Shown here: in pieces, positions 17,114-25,134 of the stretch
Layout: every line of letters starts with the position of its first letter
Numbering within the stretch: the first letter of the stretch is position 1
Program-made: the position numbers and the translations under genes
Source: Komagataella phaffii GS115
Taxonomy: Eukaryota; Ascomycota; Pichiomycetes; Pichiales; Pichiaceae
DNA: 64,000 nt
Direction: 5' to 3'
NCBI RefSeq assembly: GCF_000027005.1
Contig: NC_012964.1
Coordinates: forward strand, 992,001-1,056,000
Notes under the pieces: generated by a model
What the model was told of the DNA's origin: nothing
Databases searched by the model: none
Seen by the model: only the letters and a program-made list of their open reading frames with translations

Positions 17114-17950
17114 ATGTTTACCAGATCTGTTAGAAACTCCTTTGTGAGGGCAGGACCTATTCGTCTCGGTCCCGTTGTTTCTAAGAGACTGTACAGCCAA
17201 GCGCAGAATGGTGGCATTAACCATAAGAGAATTCTGATCGGACTTGGTCTATTGGCTATTGGAACCACCCTTTACGGGACAACCAACCCTACCAAGACTC
17301 CTATTGCATTTGTGGAACCAGCCACGGAAAGAGCGTTTAAGGACGGAGACGTCTCTGTGATTTTTGTTCTCGGAGGTCCAGGAGCTGGAAAAGGTACCCA
17401 ATGTGCCAAACTAGTGAGTAATTACGGATTTGTTCACCTGTCAGCTGGAGACTTGTTACGTGCAGAACAGAAGAGGGAGGGGTCTAAGTATGGAGAGATG
17501 ATTTCCCAGTATATCAGAGATGGACTGATAGTACCTCAAGAGGTCACCATTGCGCTCTTGGAGCAGGCCATGAAGGAAAACTTCGAGAAAGGGAAGACAC
17601 GGTTCTTGATTGATGGATTCCCTCGTAAGATGGACCAGGCCAAAACTTTTGAGGAAAAAGTCGCAAAGTCCAAGGTGACACTTTTCTTTGATTGTCCCGA
17701 ATCAGTGCTCCTTGAGAGATTACTTAAAAGAGGACAGACAAGCGGAAGAGAGGATGATAATGCGGAGAGTATCAAAAAAAGATTCAAAACATTCGTGGAA
17801 ACTTCGATGCCTGTGGTGGACTATTTCGGGAAGCAAGGACGCGTTTTGAAGGTATCTTGTGACCACCCTGTGGATCAAGTGTATTCACAGGTTGTGTCGG
17901 TGCTAAAAGAGAAGGGGATCTTTGCCGATAACGAGACGGAGAATAAATAA
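17114..17950 (+). CDS. URA6: UMP/CMP kinase with N-terminal mitochondrial-type leader and membrane segment
   Basis: 278 aa. The kinase core (about residues 78-275) carries the P-loop GGPGAGKGT (87-95), the NMP-binding segment HLSAGDLLRAEQ, and the signatures FLIDGFPRKMDQ and TSGREDDNAESIKKR of eukaryotic UMP/CMP kinases, which make UDP/CDP from UMP/CMP. S. cerevisiae Ura6 has only 204 aa. The extra ~75 residues here comprise an Arg-rich, acid-free leader (about 1-31, with RLYS as a possible cleavage site) and a hydrophobic segment (about 40-56). This looks like a mitochondrial presequence plus a membrane anchor. No in-frame ATG lies between the leader and the P-loop, so leaky scanning cannot give a soluble form. 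The activity call is firm; the location is inference. Confidence 0.9.
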   Translation: MFTRSVRNSFVRAGPIRLGPVVSKRLYSQAQNGGINHKRILIGLGLLAIGTTLYGTTNPTKTPIAFVEPATERAFKDGDVSVIFVLGGPGAGKGTQCAKLVSNYGFVHLSAGDLLRAEQKREGSKYGEMISQYIRDGLIVPQEVTIALLEQAMKENFEKGKTRFLIDGFPRKMDQAKTFEEKVAKSKVTLFFDCPESVLLERLLKRGQTSGREDDNAESIKKRFKTFVETSMPVVDYFGKQGRVLKVSCDHPVDQVYSQVVSVLKEKGIFADNETENK

Positions 17951-18063
17951 ACATTGTAATAAGATTTAGACTGTGAATGTTCTATGTAATATTTTTCGAG
18001 ATACTGTATCTATCTGGTGTACCGTATCACTCTGGACTTGCAAACTCATTGATTACTTGTGCA

Positions 18064-19242
18064 ATGGGCAAGAAGGATAGCTCTAGAAAGAAGAAGAAAA
18101 AGGAGCCGCCTGAAGAGCTGGATCTTTCCGAGGTTGTTCCAACTTTTGGTTATGAGGAATTTCATGTTGAGCAAGAGGAGAATCCGGTCGATCAAGACGA
18201 ACTTGACGCAAATGTTGACTATCTGATTGCCGAGGCGACAATATCTAAGTCTAACAAGTTCGGGAATCTTTTAGCATCATTGGCCGTGCCCAAGTCAAAG
18301 TCGAAGCCTAAGAAACACCAAAATGTCCAGCTGAAACTGAACCCATCAAACATCCAGGAAATCCTCAATGACATAGACTCAATAATTTTTGACGATGATA
18401 ACGATAATAATAGACCATATAAAGCTCTGAAAAAGGAGGGCTTCAAGGTTGAAGACCCGTTGTTTGACAAGAAGAAACTAAATAGAAAAAACCGTCGATT
18501 CTGCAGTATCTTAGAATCCGATTTCAATGTTATAGTCAAATCTGAAAAAGAACTTCAACAGAAAATAAAAGAGTTTGACCTCAAGAATTATGAACCAAAA
18601 CCGGTTCCAAAAGAAACTGTCACAACATCGGTTGCCCTACAGACGAACAACCTTTTGTATAATAAAGTCATCTACAAGACAGACCCTGAGCAACACATTA
18701 GCTACTTTGATCTTACAAAAATGAGATTAAATCATGAACATATAAAAGAGGTTGTCCAAAGCTCTACCAATTTGAACAAGTCTATTGTTGAATGGCTACT
18801 TATCAACCAGTCCGCTTTAGCTAAAGATGAGGACTACAGAATAGTTCAGACTATCCTGGACTTCTCTATGAGAAAGCTAGAAAACCATCATGCTGAGCCC
18901 TCCGAAGAGTACTTGCAGATAAGCCAAGATATGAACCTAACATGGCCAATGTCGAACTGTCTATCAATGATTCTAATTTGGGGTATTCACGAGTTTCTCT
19001 CCAAAAAGTGCAAATATATTTCACCCATTCTCATTGATAAGATCAAGAACAAATCGAAAAAAACGGTAATCATGAAAGCATTTGGTGGTGGTTTACACCT
19101 ATGGGACCTAAATACTCGGAAACAACAAGTGTCACCGGACGCTTGGAATATCCTTGAAAAGTATCGAAGAAACTACAAATTTGAAGATCAAACTTTCATT
19201 ATCATACTCAGGTTACTTAGTTTCCCTAACTTGAAAGCTTGA
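18064..19242 (+). CDS. Lysine-rich protein of unknown function
   Basis: 392 aa from the ATG at 18064. The frame opens earlier at 17977, but the upstream part reads as non-coding, and the Lys-rich start (MGKKDSSRKKKKK) looks like a nuclear or nucleolar signal. Residues 15-70 are acidic, 80-110 basic, and an Asp/Asn run lies near 125. The C-terminal half (about 215-392) looks globular and helical, with Trp-containing motifs (SIVEWLLINQS, GGGLHLWDLN). No zinc ligands, membrane segments or catalytic motifs are evident. It converges with TES1 with 30 bp between stops. A nuclear role is only a guess. Confidence 0.7.
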   Translation: MGKKDSSRKKKKKEPPEELDLSEVVPTFGYEEFHVEQEENPVDQDELDANVDYLIAEATISKSNKFGNLLASLAVPKSKSKPKKHQNVQLKLNPSNIQEILNDIDSIIFDDDNDNNRPYKALKKEGFKVEDPLFDKKKLNRKNRRFCSILESDFNVIVKSEKELQQKIKEFDLKNYEPKPVPKETVTTSVALQTNNLLYNKVIYKTDPEQHISYFDLTKMRLNHEHIKEVVQSSTNLNKSIVEWLLINQSALAKDEDYRIVQTILDFSMRKLENHHAEPSEEYLQISQDMNLTWPMSNCLSMILIWGIHEFLSKKCKYISPILIDKIKNKSKKTVIMKAFGGGLHLWDLNTRKQQVSPDAWNILEKYRRNYKFEDQTFIIILRLLSFPNLKA

Positions 19243-19272
19243 AAATAAATATAAAAAGCAATGCATTTTACT

Positions 19273-20361
19273 CTATAGTTTAGCCTTGATTGTTGACTTA
19301 CGTTGTTGTGGTTCTAACTGTGCATGGGCAGGTAAGGCCTGCAAACCTTCTTGCAATACGGTAGCTACCAACTGACCACTTTCAGAGTAGATCTCCCCAG
19401 TAACCAGTGCGCGGTCATCTTGACACACTTTGCTCCTGATACTGAATGACAGCCACTCATCTATGTTAAATTTATCATAGAAATGGATCGTATGGTCTAA
19501 AGATACTGAGAATGATGAAGTAAACATCTCCTGCATATTTAGTCTCATGTTGGAGCTAAGAAAGAAATAGTCCGAGATGTAAGCAATGGCCACGTCATTG
19601 AACCTTGGTGATTTAAAATGAGACTTGCTTTTCACCCAATATCTCAGAACCCTGTCACTTACAAATTTATCAAACTCTTCTGGGGCAACCTGTGATAAAT
19701 CAAACATGTCCATTGGCAACCGCCACTTGCAAGGCTCCGCATCATAACTGTCCAACAGTTGCTGGGGATTTTTGGCCAGCTTTTGTAATTGCACATTGTC
19801 TTTGGAATTTTTCGCCCATTCCATGAATACCTCAGTTTGCTCATGACAGTCTTCAGGTGACGGAATATCCTTACCAACTATAGGAGCCCGCCTGTAATGA
19901 GAAAGTTTTGGCGAATCACTGGCCCCAGAAGAGCCTTCTAGTCTCTCTGATCGAAAAGAAATTGATCCTAGAAAAATCAACTGATTGTTCTGTTTGGCTT
20001 TCACTTGACGGGAGCAGAAATTCTTCCCGTCTCTCAGAGTTTCGACATGATACTCAATACGACTCTTTGTATTTGCAGCAACTAAAAAGTTGCAATGCAT
20101 GCTTATAGGTCTGAACTTTTCATCCACATTTAACAGTGCAGCATACAGTGATTGGGCAACTAGAGTTCCCCCGAATATACCACGGCCACCGAAAGGAACT
20201 CTTAACGTCGAGACATTACTGTAGACGTTCTCAGATACCTTCTCCAGCTCAAGATATTGTTCCAAGTTCGCCAGCGTAGATAAGGGCATTGGCTTTGGCA
20301 TTGGCTTTTGCATTGAGTTTAATCGAACTTGTCTGAATCGCTTCCAAACGTGTTTGAACAT
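19273..20361 (-). CDS. TES1: Acyl-CoA thioesterase, TesB-type, peroxisomal
   Basis: 362 aa. Hydrolyses fatty acyl-CoA to free acid and CoA, normally beside beta-oxidation in peroxisomes. The double hot-dog fold of the TesB family is visible: RGIFGGTLVAQSLYAA in the first half, then SLDHTIHFYD and LVATVLQEGL in the second. The protein ends in AKL, a canonical C-terminal peroxisomal signal (PTS1). The first ~25 residues are Arg/Lys-rich with no acidic residue and could act as a weak mitochondrial leader; a second in-frame ATG at residue 17 would skip most of it. S. cerevisiae Tes1 has 349 aa. Confidence 0.92.
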   Translation of the reverse strand: MFKHVWKRFRQVRLNSMQKPMPKPMPLSTLANLEQYLELEKVSENVYSNVSTLRVPFGGRGIFGGTLVAQSLYAALLNVDEKFRPISMHCNFLVAANTKSRIEYHVETLRDGKNFCSRQVKAKQNNQLIFLGSISFRSERLEGSSGASDSPKLSHYRRAPIVGKDIPSPEDCHEQTEVFMEWAKNSKDNVQLQKLAKNPQQLLDSYDAEPCKWRLPMDMFDLSQVAPEEFDKFVSDRVLRYWVKSKSHFKSPRFNDVAIAYISDYFFLSSNMRLNMQEMFTSSFSVSLDHTIHFYDKFNIDEWLSFSIRSKVCQDDRALVTGEIYSESGQLVATVLQEGLQALPAHAQLEPQQRKSTIKAKL

Positions 20362-20566
20362 CCTGGAAATAGCCGACTATTTATCGAATCTTGCCTAACC
20401 CTGATTTCGGCTTCATGTGAAAAGAGCCCAATGTCTAGAGAAACGAGCGAAGCATTACATAAGCATCCTCGTTTTTCCTTCTCTCTCTCCCCCCAGGTAG
20501 AGATAATCAGTCGCATCGCCAGCACACCTTAATCTTCCTCCTGGCACAACAGGTCAGCTACTAATT

Positions 20567-21235
20567 ATGGAAGCCGTGAATTTACAAATTGAATGGATTA
20601 GACAGGTGCCTCCAGTTACTGTGGCTCTTGTAGCATCCATGTCAATGACCTATTTTTTGCAACGCATAGATGTATTATCCTCAAATATGTTCGTGTTTGA
20701 AAGACATCGTGTGTTTAATGAGATGGCCTATTCTCGTTTGATACTAAGTTTCTTCTTCAGCGCCCATTCGTTTGTTGGATTCTTTTGGACATTGTACACA
20801 TTATTTCAGAATTCACAGGCACTCGAGCTGACCTATGAAAACTCAATCGATTACCTCTACTCATTGGTGATAATAGCAGGTTTGATCGTGGCATGGGCCT
20901 CATACTTGGGGGGTCCGTTCATGCTGGGATGGGTTCTAGCTGACGTCTTGAGAACCATATGGTGCAAACAGAATCCCAACGAAAGAATGTCTATTTTGGG
21001 GCTAGTTTCCTTCAAGGCAGGATACTTTCCATTTGTAATACTTGCCATTTCATGGCTAGAAGGAAGTTCAAGAAATCTTCTATTAATGCTAATTAGCCAA
21101 ACTGTCAGTCAGGCTTATATTTTTGGACACCATATGATGCCCGAACTACACGGGATCGATCTGTTTCTGCCTATATGGAAATTCCAGTGTTTCAGACGTC
21201 AGAGACAACCACCAATTCATCAGCATCAAGACTAA
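20567..21235 (+). CDS. DER1: Derlin, ER-associated degradation membrane protein
   Basis: 222 aa, against 211 for S. cerevisiae Der1 and 341 for Dfm1, so Der1 is the better match. Derlins are rhomboid pseudoproteases that help misfolded lumenal proteins leave the ER through the Hrd1 complex. Visible features are several hydrophobic segments across residues 15-185, the derlin-type AYSRLILSFFF after a polar loop, and GHHMMPELHG before the tail. The catalytic Ser-His pair of true rhomboids is not apparent. The tail after residue 200 is short, basic and His/Gln-rich, without the SHP box expected of Dfm1. It converges with the next gene, with 11 bp between stops. Confidence 0.85.
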   Translation: MEAVNLQIEWIRQVPPVTVALVASMSMTYFLQRIDVLSSNMFVFERHRVFNEMAYSRLILSFFFSAHSFVGFFWTLYTLFQNSQALELTYENSIDYLYSLVIIAGLIVAWASYLGGPFMLGWVLADVLRTIWCKQNPNERMSILGLVSFKAGYFPFVILAISWLEGSSRNLLLMLISQTVSQAYIFGHHMMPELHGIDLFLPIWKFQCFRRQRQPPIHQHQD

Positions 21236-21246
21236 AGTGGGCTCAT

Positions 21247-21981
21247 TCATATTGGCTCAAAACCAAATGTTTGAACTTCCGTGAAATCCTCCAACTTCAG
21301 TCCTCTAAACACATCCTCTTCATTTACAAACTGGTCATCGTCGACAATTTTTTTCAATGTCAATAGATCGACTCGTTTCTTCTCGTGATCCACGTCAATA
21401 TATCCCACACCAAACATCTGCCTTGAGTGGACTTCGAAGAAGTTTCTCAGTACTGGGTCTTCCATCAGTGCATCATTGTGGGTAGTACGTGCTTTGGCAT
21501 ACAAATGCTTATTCTCTTTGAATGAAGAACACACATGAGGATTTCTATCCAGTATCGGAATTGATCTGCCCTGTCTATCAATTCTAAAGTGGTTCAAGGC
21601 ATCTTTCAAGCTCTGGTCATTTTGTACCTTGGGCAGCGGATAGCTATTCAAGCGCAGCTTCCTTTCTTCAATGTCTAATAGTTTCTGTCTATAGTGAGGA
21701 TTCTCAATAGATCTCATCAAGAGATGATTGTAATTAGTCATATTACTGACCATTCCTCTAACTTTGGACGTCAATGGTTTAATGTGATTGTACTTTGAAA
21801 GATCGTTATACCAGCTCTGTTTTCCCATCTTGGTGACTTTATTTGAGCTCTTCGTCCTTTGCGTAATCTTACTGGGTGGTAGATCTTTCCGTTCTTGCGC
21901 TTCAATACCTTCCTGTGCCCGCTTTTTGCCCTTCAAAGCGGCTGTCCTCTCCTTACTTTTGTTCTTTAGCCTCGTGATCAT
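21247..21981 (-). CDS. Basic protein of unknown function
   Basis: 244 aa from the ATG at 21981. The first ~55 residues are very basic (Lys/Arg-rich, low in acidic residues). The remainder is a mostly helical, charged domain with motifs NPHYRQKLLDIEERK, RQGRSIPILDRNPHV and FEVHSRQMFGVGYIDVDHEKKR. A second in-frame ATG (MGKQSWYNDLS, residue 52) would remove the basic part. There is no membrane segment or zinc motif. I considered Utp11 because of the basic start, but the sequence does not fit it. Its start lies only 19 bp below the MET22 stop, on the same strand. Confidence 0.68.
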   Translation of the reverse strand: MITRLKNKSKERTAALKGKKRAQEGIEAQERKDLPPSKITQRTKSSNKVTKMGKQSWYNDLSKYNHIKPLTSKVRGMVSNMTNYNHLLMRSIENPHYRQKLLDIEERKLRLNSYPLPKVQNDQSLKDALNHFRIDRQGRSIPILDRNPHVCSSFKENKHLYAKARTTHNDALMEDPVLRNFFEVHSRQMFGVGYIDVDHEKKRVDLLTLKKIVDDDQFVNEEDVFRGLKLEDFTEVQTFGFEPI

Positions 21982-22000
21982 ATTCTAGTACAAGCTATAT

Positions 22001-23059
22001 CTATATATACTTCTCCAAATCTTGGCCTCTATCTCCAATAATACTTTTCACTGCAGTGATGATATCGCTATGTAAATTTTTTGATGCCGCGATTATTCCC
22101 TGCGAGTTGAGCTCCCGACCGTTGCCAAAATCCAACTGGTTACCATAAATATCAGACACAATGCCTCCGCTTTCCTTGATCAGAATGTTGCCAGCAGCAT
22201 GATCCCATATTTTCTCTCGGTAATTCACATCTTTTGGCAACCTCAAATATATTTCAGCATCTCCTCTCGACAGAGCACAGTACTTGGCTTGAGAATCCAA
22301 GTTGGCGGACTTGGACTTGATCTGGAGCTTTTCTTTTATTAATCCTTGCAACCCATGACTTGAATGACCCTTCTCAACACCTTCACAGACTCTGCAGGTA
22401 TCAAAAGAAAGAGAATTGTTCATTGTGATTCTTTTTGATGATTCCAGAGGCAAGATCTCTTCAAACAAGTTCTGATAGTATGATCCTACGCCTTCAGCTG
22501 CGGTGAAAAGTCCTCCTTTTCCCTTGCTCTTATTTTGTAGGTCAAACGGTAGATTTGGACACCCAATTACACCAACTTTTACAACCCCATCCACGATTAA
22601 TGCCAGACAAACGGCAAATTGGTCGCCTCTCAGGAAGCCCTTAGTACCATCAATGGGATCCAAGGCCCAAATTCTTCCTTGACGGCCACCTTCAGAGCTG
22701 CCGCCGTCGATAGCATCGCAAACTTCGTCTACCGAGTTCAACAGAGATAACGACCCATTGTTGGCTTTGTCCTGCTCTTGAACCCACTTGATCTCTTCCA
22801 ACACCTTTTCAGCCAGCTTTGGGTCTTTCTTCAACATCGCAGAGTCTTCTTCTCCAACAACCTCATCATTGGGGAAGGCTTTCTTGATGCTGTTGATGAT
22901 GATAGACTGAGCAGCAAAGTCCCCCACAGTGACTGGAGAATCGTCCGATTTCGAAATTCCGCCAACTGTGCGAGCTGCAATCTCATCACTTATCCTCTTA
23001 GTCAATAGAGATGCCCTTTTGACAGCCAATTGGGCTAGCTTAACTTCCCTGCTGAACAT
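22001..23059 (-). CDS. MET22: 3'(2'),5'-bisphosphate nucleotidase
   Basis: 352 aa (S. cerevisiae Met22/Hal2 has 357). Removes the 3' phosphate from PAP and PAPS, clearing the by-product of sulfate assimilation; the family is inhibited by Li+ and Na+. Metal-binding motifs of the inositol-phosphatase superfamily are all present: GEEDSA, WALDPIDGTKGFLRGDQF and WDHAAGNILIKESGG. The start at 23059 is the first ATG and gives the conserved N-terminus SREVKLAQLAVKRAS. MCY1 at 49.5 kb is another sulfur-metabolism gene in the window but is not adjacent. Confidence 0.95.
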   Translation of the reverse strand: MFSREVKLAQLAVKRASLLTKRISDEIAARTVGGISKSDDSPVTVGDFAAQSIIINSIKKAFPNDEVVGEEDSAMLKKDPKLAEKVLEEIKWVQEQDKANNGSLSLLNSVDEVCDAIDGGSSEGGRQGRIWALDPIDGTKGFLRGDQFAVCLALIVDGVVKVGVIGCPNLPFDLQNKSKGKGGLFTAAEGVGSYYQNLFEEILPLESSKRITMNNSLSFDTCRVCEGVEKGHSSHGLQGLIKEKLQIKSKSANLDSQAKYCALSRGDAEIYLRLPKDVNYREKIWDHAAGNILIKESGGIVSDIYGNQLDFGNGRELNSQGIIAASKNLHSDIITAVKSIIGDRGQDLEKYI

Positions 23060-23300
23060 ATTTTTTCTCCTGAACGCAGTGCTTTTTTTTCTTGCAGGTG
23101 GACAACTCGTACTTGAGAGGGGGTGATGCAGAAAGGTACGGAATATTGCATCCCAGCACCATTCTTGTCATTCTCACTCTCAACATTCGTAATTACCTGA
23201 AAGGAAATTACTTTCACAGTGATCGACTCCTTTTCTCTCCCTTCCCTCTTCTCTTGTCAAGCTATTCATAAAGTCTCTCATTTCATACCAATCTCTTCCA

Positions 23301-24938
23301 ATGATAAGTTTCAAAAGATCTTCTAAAGACAAGCATTCTAAGGGTCCCAAGATCACCAAGGCTGAACCAATACAAGTCGATACCTCCCACTCCGAGGTTC
23401 TCGATACGCCCAAAAAAGTCATCAAATCTCTGTATGACTACAAGGCCCAGGGCCCTGGTGAGCTCACTTTCAAGAAAGGAGACTTTTTTCACGTCATAGG
23501 TAGTGAAGATGACCCCGAATGGCTAGAGGCTTACAACCCAGTGACAAAAGCCCATGGCATGGTCCCAGTGCCATACTTTGAGACATTCTTCAGAACTGGC
23601 CATGCGGACTTGCAGCCCCAAGATCAGGCCGCTACAAATCCCAATCGCCAGTCTTTGTCAATTCTGCATGCCAAAGTGTTATATGATTTCCGTAAAGAAC
23701 GAGATGACGAACTAGATATCGACGCAGGCGACTATATTATTGTATGTGCTCATTATGATTACGAATGGTTTATTGCAAAGTACATCAATAAACTGGGCGG
23801 GCCCGGCTTGGTTCCTGCGTCTTATGTTCAATTGATCGATATGAAAACGGGTCAACCGATCCTAAGGGATATGAAGTCGATTGTAGACCAAGAGAAATTA
23901 CCCACTATTGAAGAATGGAAAAATAACAATGCTAGATATAGGGAAAGCTCCAAAATCATTTCCTCCGAGTACAACCAAGAGGGTGTTCATCAAAATCAGC
24001 AAGGAAATCATGGAGATGAGTATCCACCGAAGCTCTCCAGGACAGGCACTGATCTCAGTTCTCAACATTGGTTGGCGCCTACAGATCCGTATGTTGTTTC
24101 TGTTAATGTGGAGTCATTTTACATGACAAATGACAAATTTTGGTTTCTGGTCAAGGCGACTCTATCGAATGGAATGGTAAGACTGTTGTGTCGGTTTTAC
24201 GAAGATTTTTTTAATTTCCAGCAAAACTTGTTAACGAGATTCCCCCGAGAAGCTGGTAAACAAGAGGGTCATCAAAGAATATTTCCTTACATCCCAGGCC
24301 CATTGTCCTATGTCAACGAAAATATCACTGCCAAGCGTAGAGCAGACTTAGATGACTATTTTCAACATTTGTTCAGGTTACCGGATTATATAACGCGTTC
24401 TGCACTAGTTTCCGCTCTCTTTGAAATACGGTCTGGGGACAAGGAATTCAAATCTTCTGATGACCTGACTCTACCAAATCCACGAGTCTCGGTGCTCCAA
24501 TACAATAATCAATCATCCAGTCAGCAACAGAGGCGCAGCTCTCAATACCAACAGGATAGACTCTCTCAATATGAAAAACACAGACAATCAGACTCTATCA
24601 ATCATTTGGTTAAACGCATGAGTAGCTTAAACACAGAGACCAAAAGTTCTTCCTCAAGCTCTTCTGGTCTCATCACAAGCAAACTAAAGCTGAAGTTCTA
24701 CTTTAAGGATGACATTTTTGTGCTTATAGTGCCCACAACCGTGGGAATCGCTGACTTAAAACGGCTCGTGGCCTCAAGGCTGGACCACTCAGCTTCTGCT
24801 TTACACCTATATCCAAAATATGGAGCCAACATTGATGAAAATGAATATAGCGAACATGATGAGATTCAATCTGATGATACCTTGTGGGGCAGTAAATGTT
24901 TTGTCGACAAGGGAAAAGTTCTTGTGATTGCAACGTGA
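23301..24938 (+). CDS. BEM1: Cell-polarity scaffold Bem1
   Basis: 545 aa (551 in S. cerevisiae). Bem1 links Cdc42, its exchange factor Cdc24 and PAK kinases at the bud site and mating projection. Domains in order: SH3-1 (about residues 38-95, KSLYDYKAQGPGELTFKKGD), SH3-2 (about 118-178, ALYDF-type VLYDFRKERDDELDIDAGD), a PX domain (about 255-375, with RFYEDFFNFQQ and the basic RFPREAG segment), a Gln/Ser-rich linker, and a C-terminal PB1 domain (about 460-545) that would bind the Cdc24 PB1. The ATG at 23301 is the first in frame. All family domains are intact. Confidence 0.96.
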   Translation: MISFKRSSKDKHSKGPKITKAEPIQVDTSHSEVLDTPKKVIKSLYDYKAQGPGELTFKKGDFFHVIGSEDDPEWLEAYNPVTKAHGMVPVPYFETFFRTGHADLQPQDQAATNPNRQSLSILHAKVLYDFRKERDDELDIDAGDYIIVCAHYDYEWFIAKYINKLGGPGLVPASYVQLIDMKTGQPILRDMKSIVDQEKLPTIEEWKNNNARYRESSKIISSEYNQEGVHQNQQGNHGDEYPPKLSRTGTDLSSQHWLAPTDPYVVSVNVESFYMTNDKFWFLVKATLSNGMVRLLCRFYEDFFNFQQNLLTRFPREAGKQEGHQRIFPYIPGPLSYVNENITAKRRADLDDYFQHLFRLPDYITRSALVSALFEIRSGDKEFKSSDDLTLPNPRVSVLQYNNQSSSQQQRRSSQYQQDRLSQYEKHRQSDSINHLVKRMSSLNTETKSSSSSSSGLITSKLKLKFYFKDDIFVLIVPTTVGIADLKRLVASRLDHSASALHLYPKYGANIDENEYSEHDEIQSDDTLWGSKCFVDKGKVLVIAT

Positions 24939-25134
24939 AATTTAGTTTACCTTCCAATAACTTCCAAACATAGAATAGTGCACTTCAATTTTTTCGTACC
25001 CAAATCTGACATCAGCTTCGACGATTCACAGGTAAATACTATATAGCACAGCATCTTACCCTCGAAATCACCCAAACATCGTGAATCCAAATTCCATGTA
25101 GCTCTCTCTGCCTTACATTCTTCCTCCCATCCTA

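Noticed and set aside
21247..21981. Utp11 as the identity of the basic protein
   Set aside because: Only the basic N-terminus is similar; conserved Utp11 motifs are missing.
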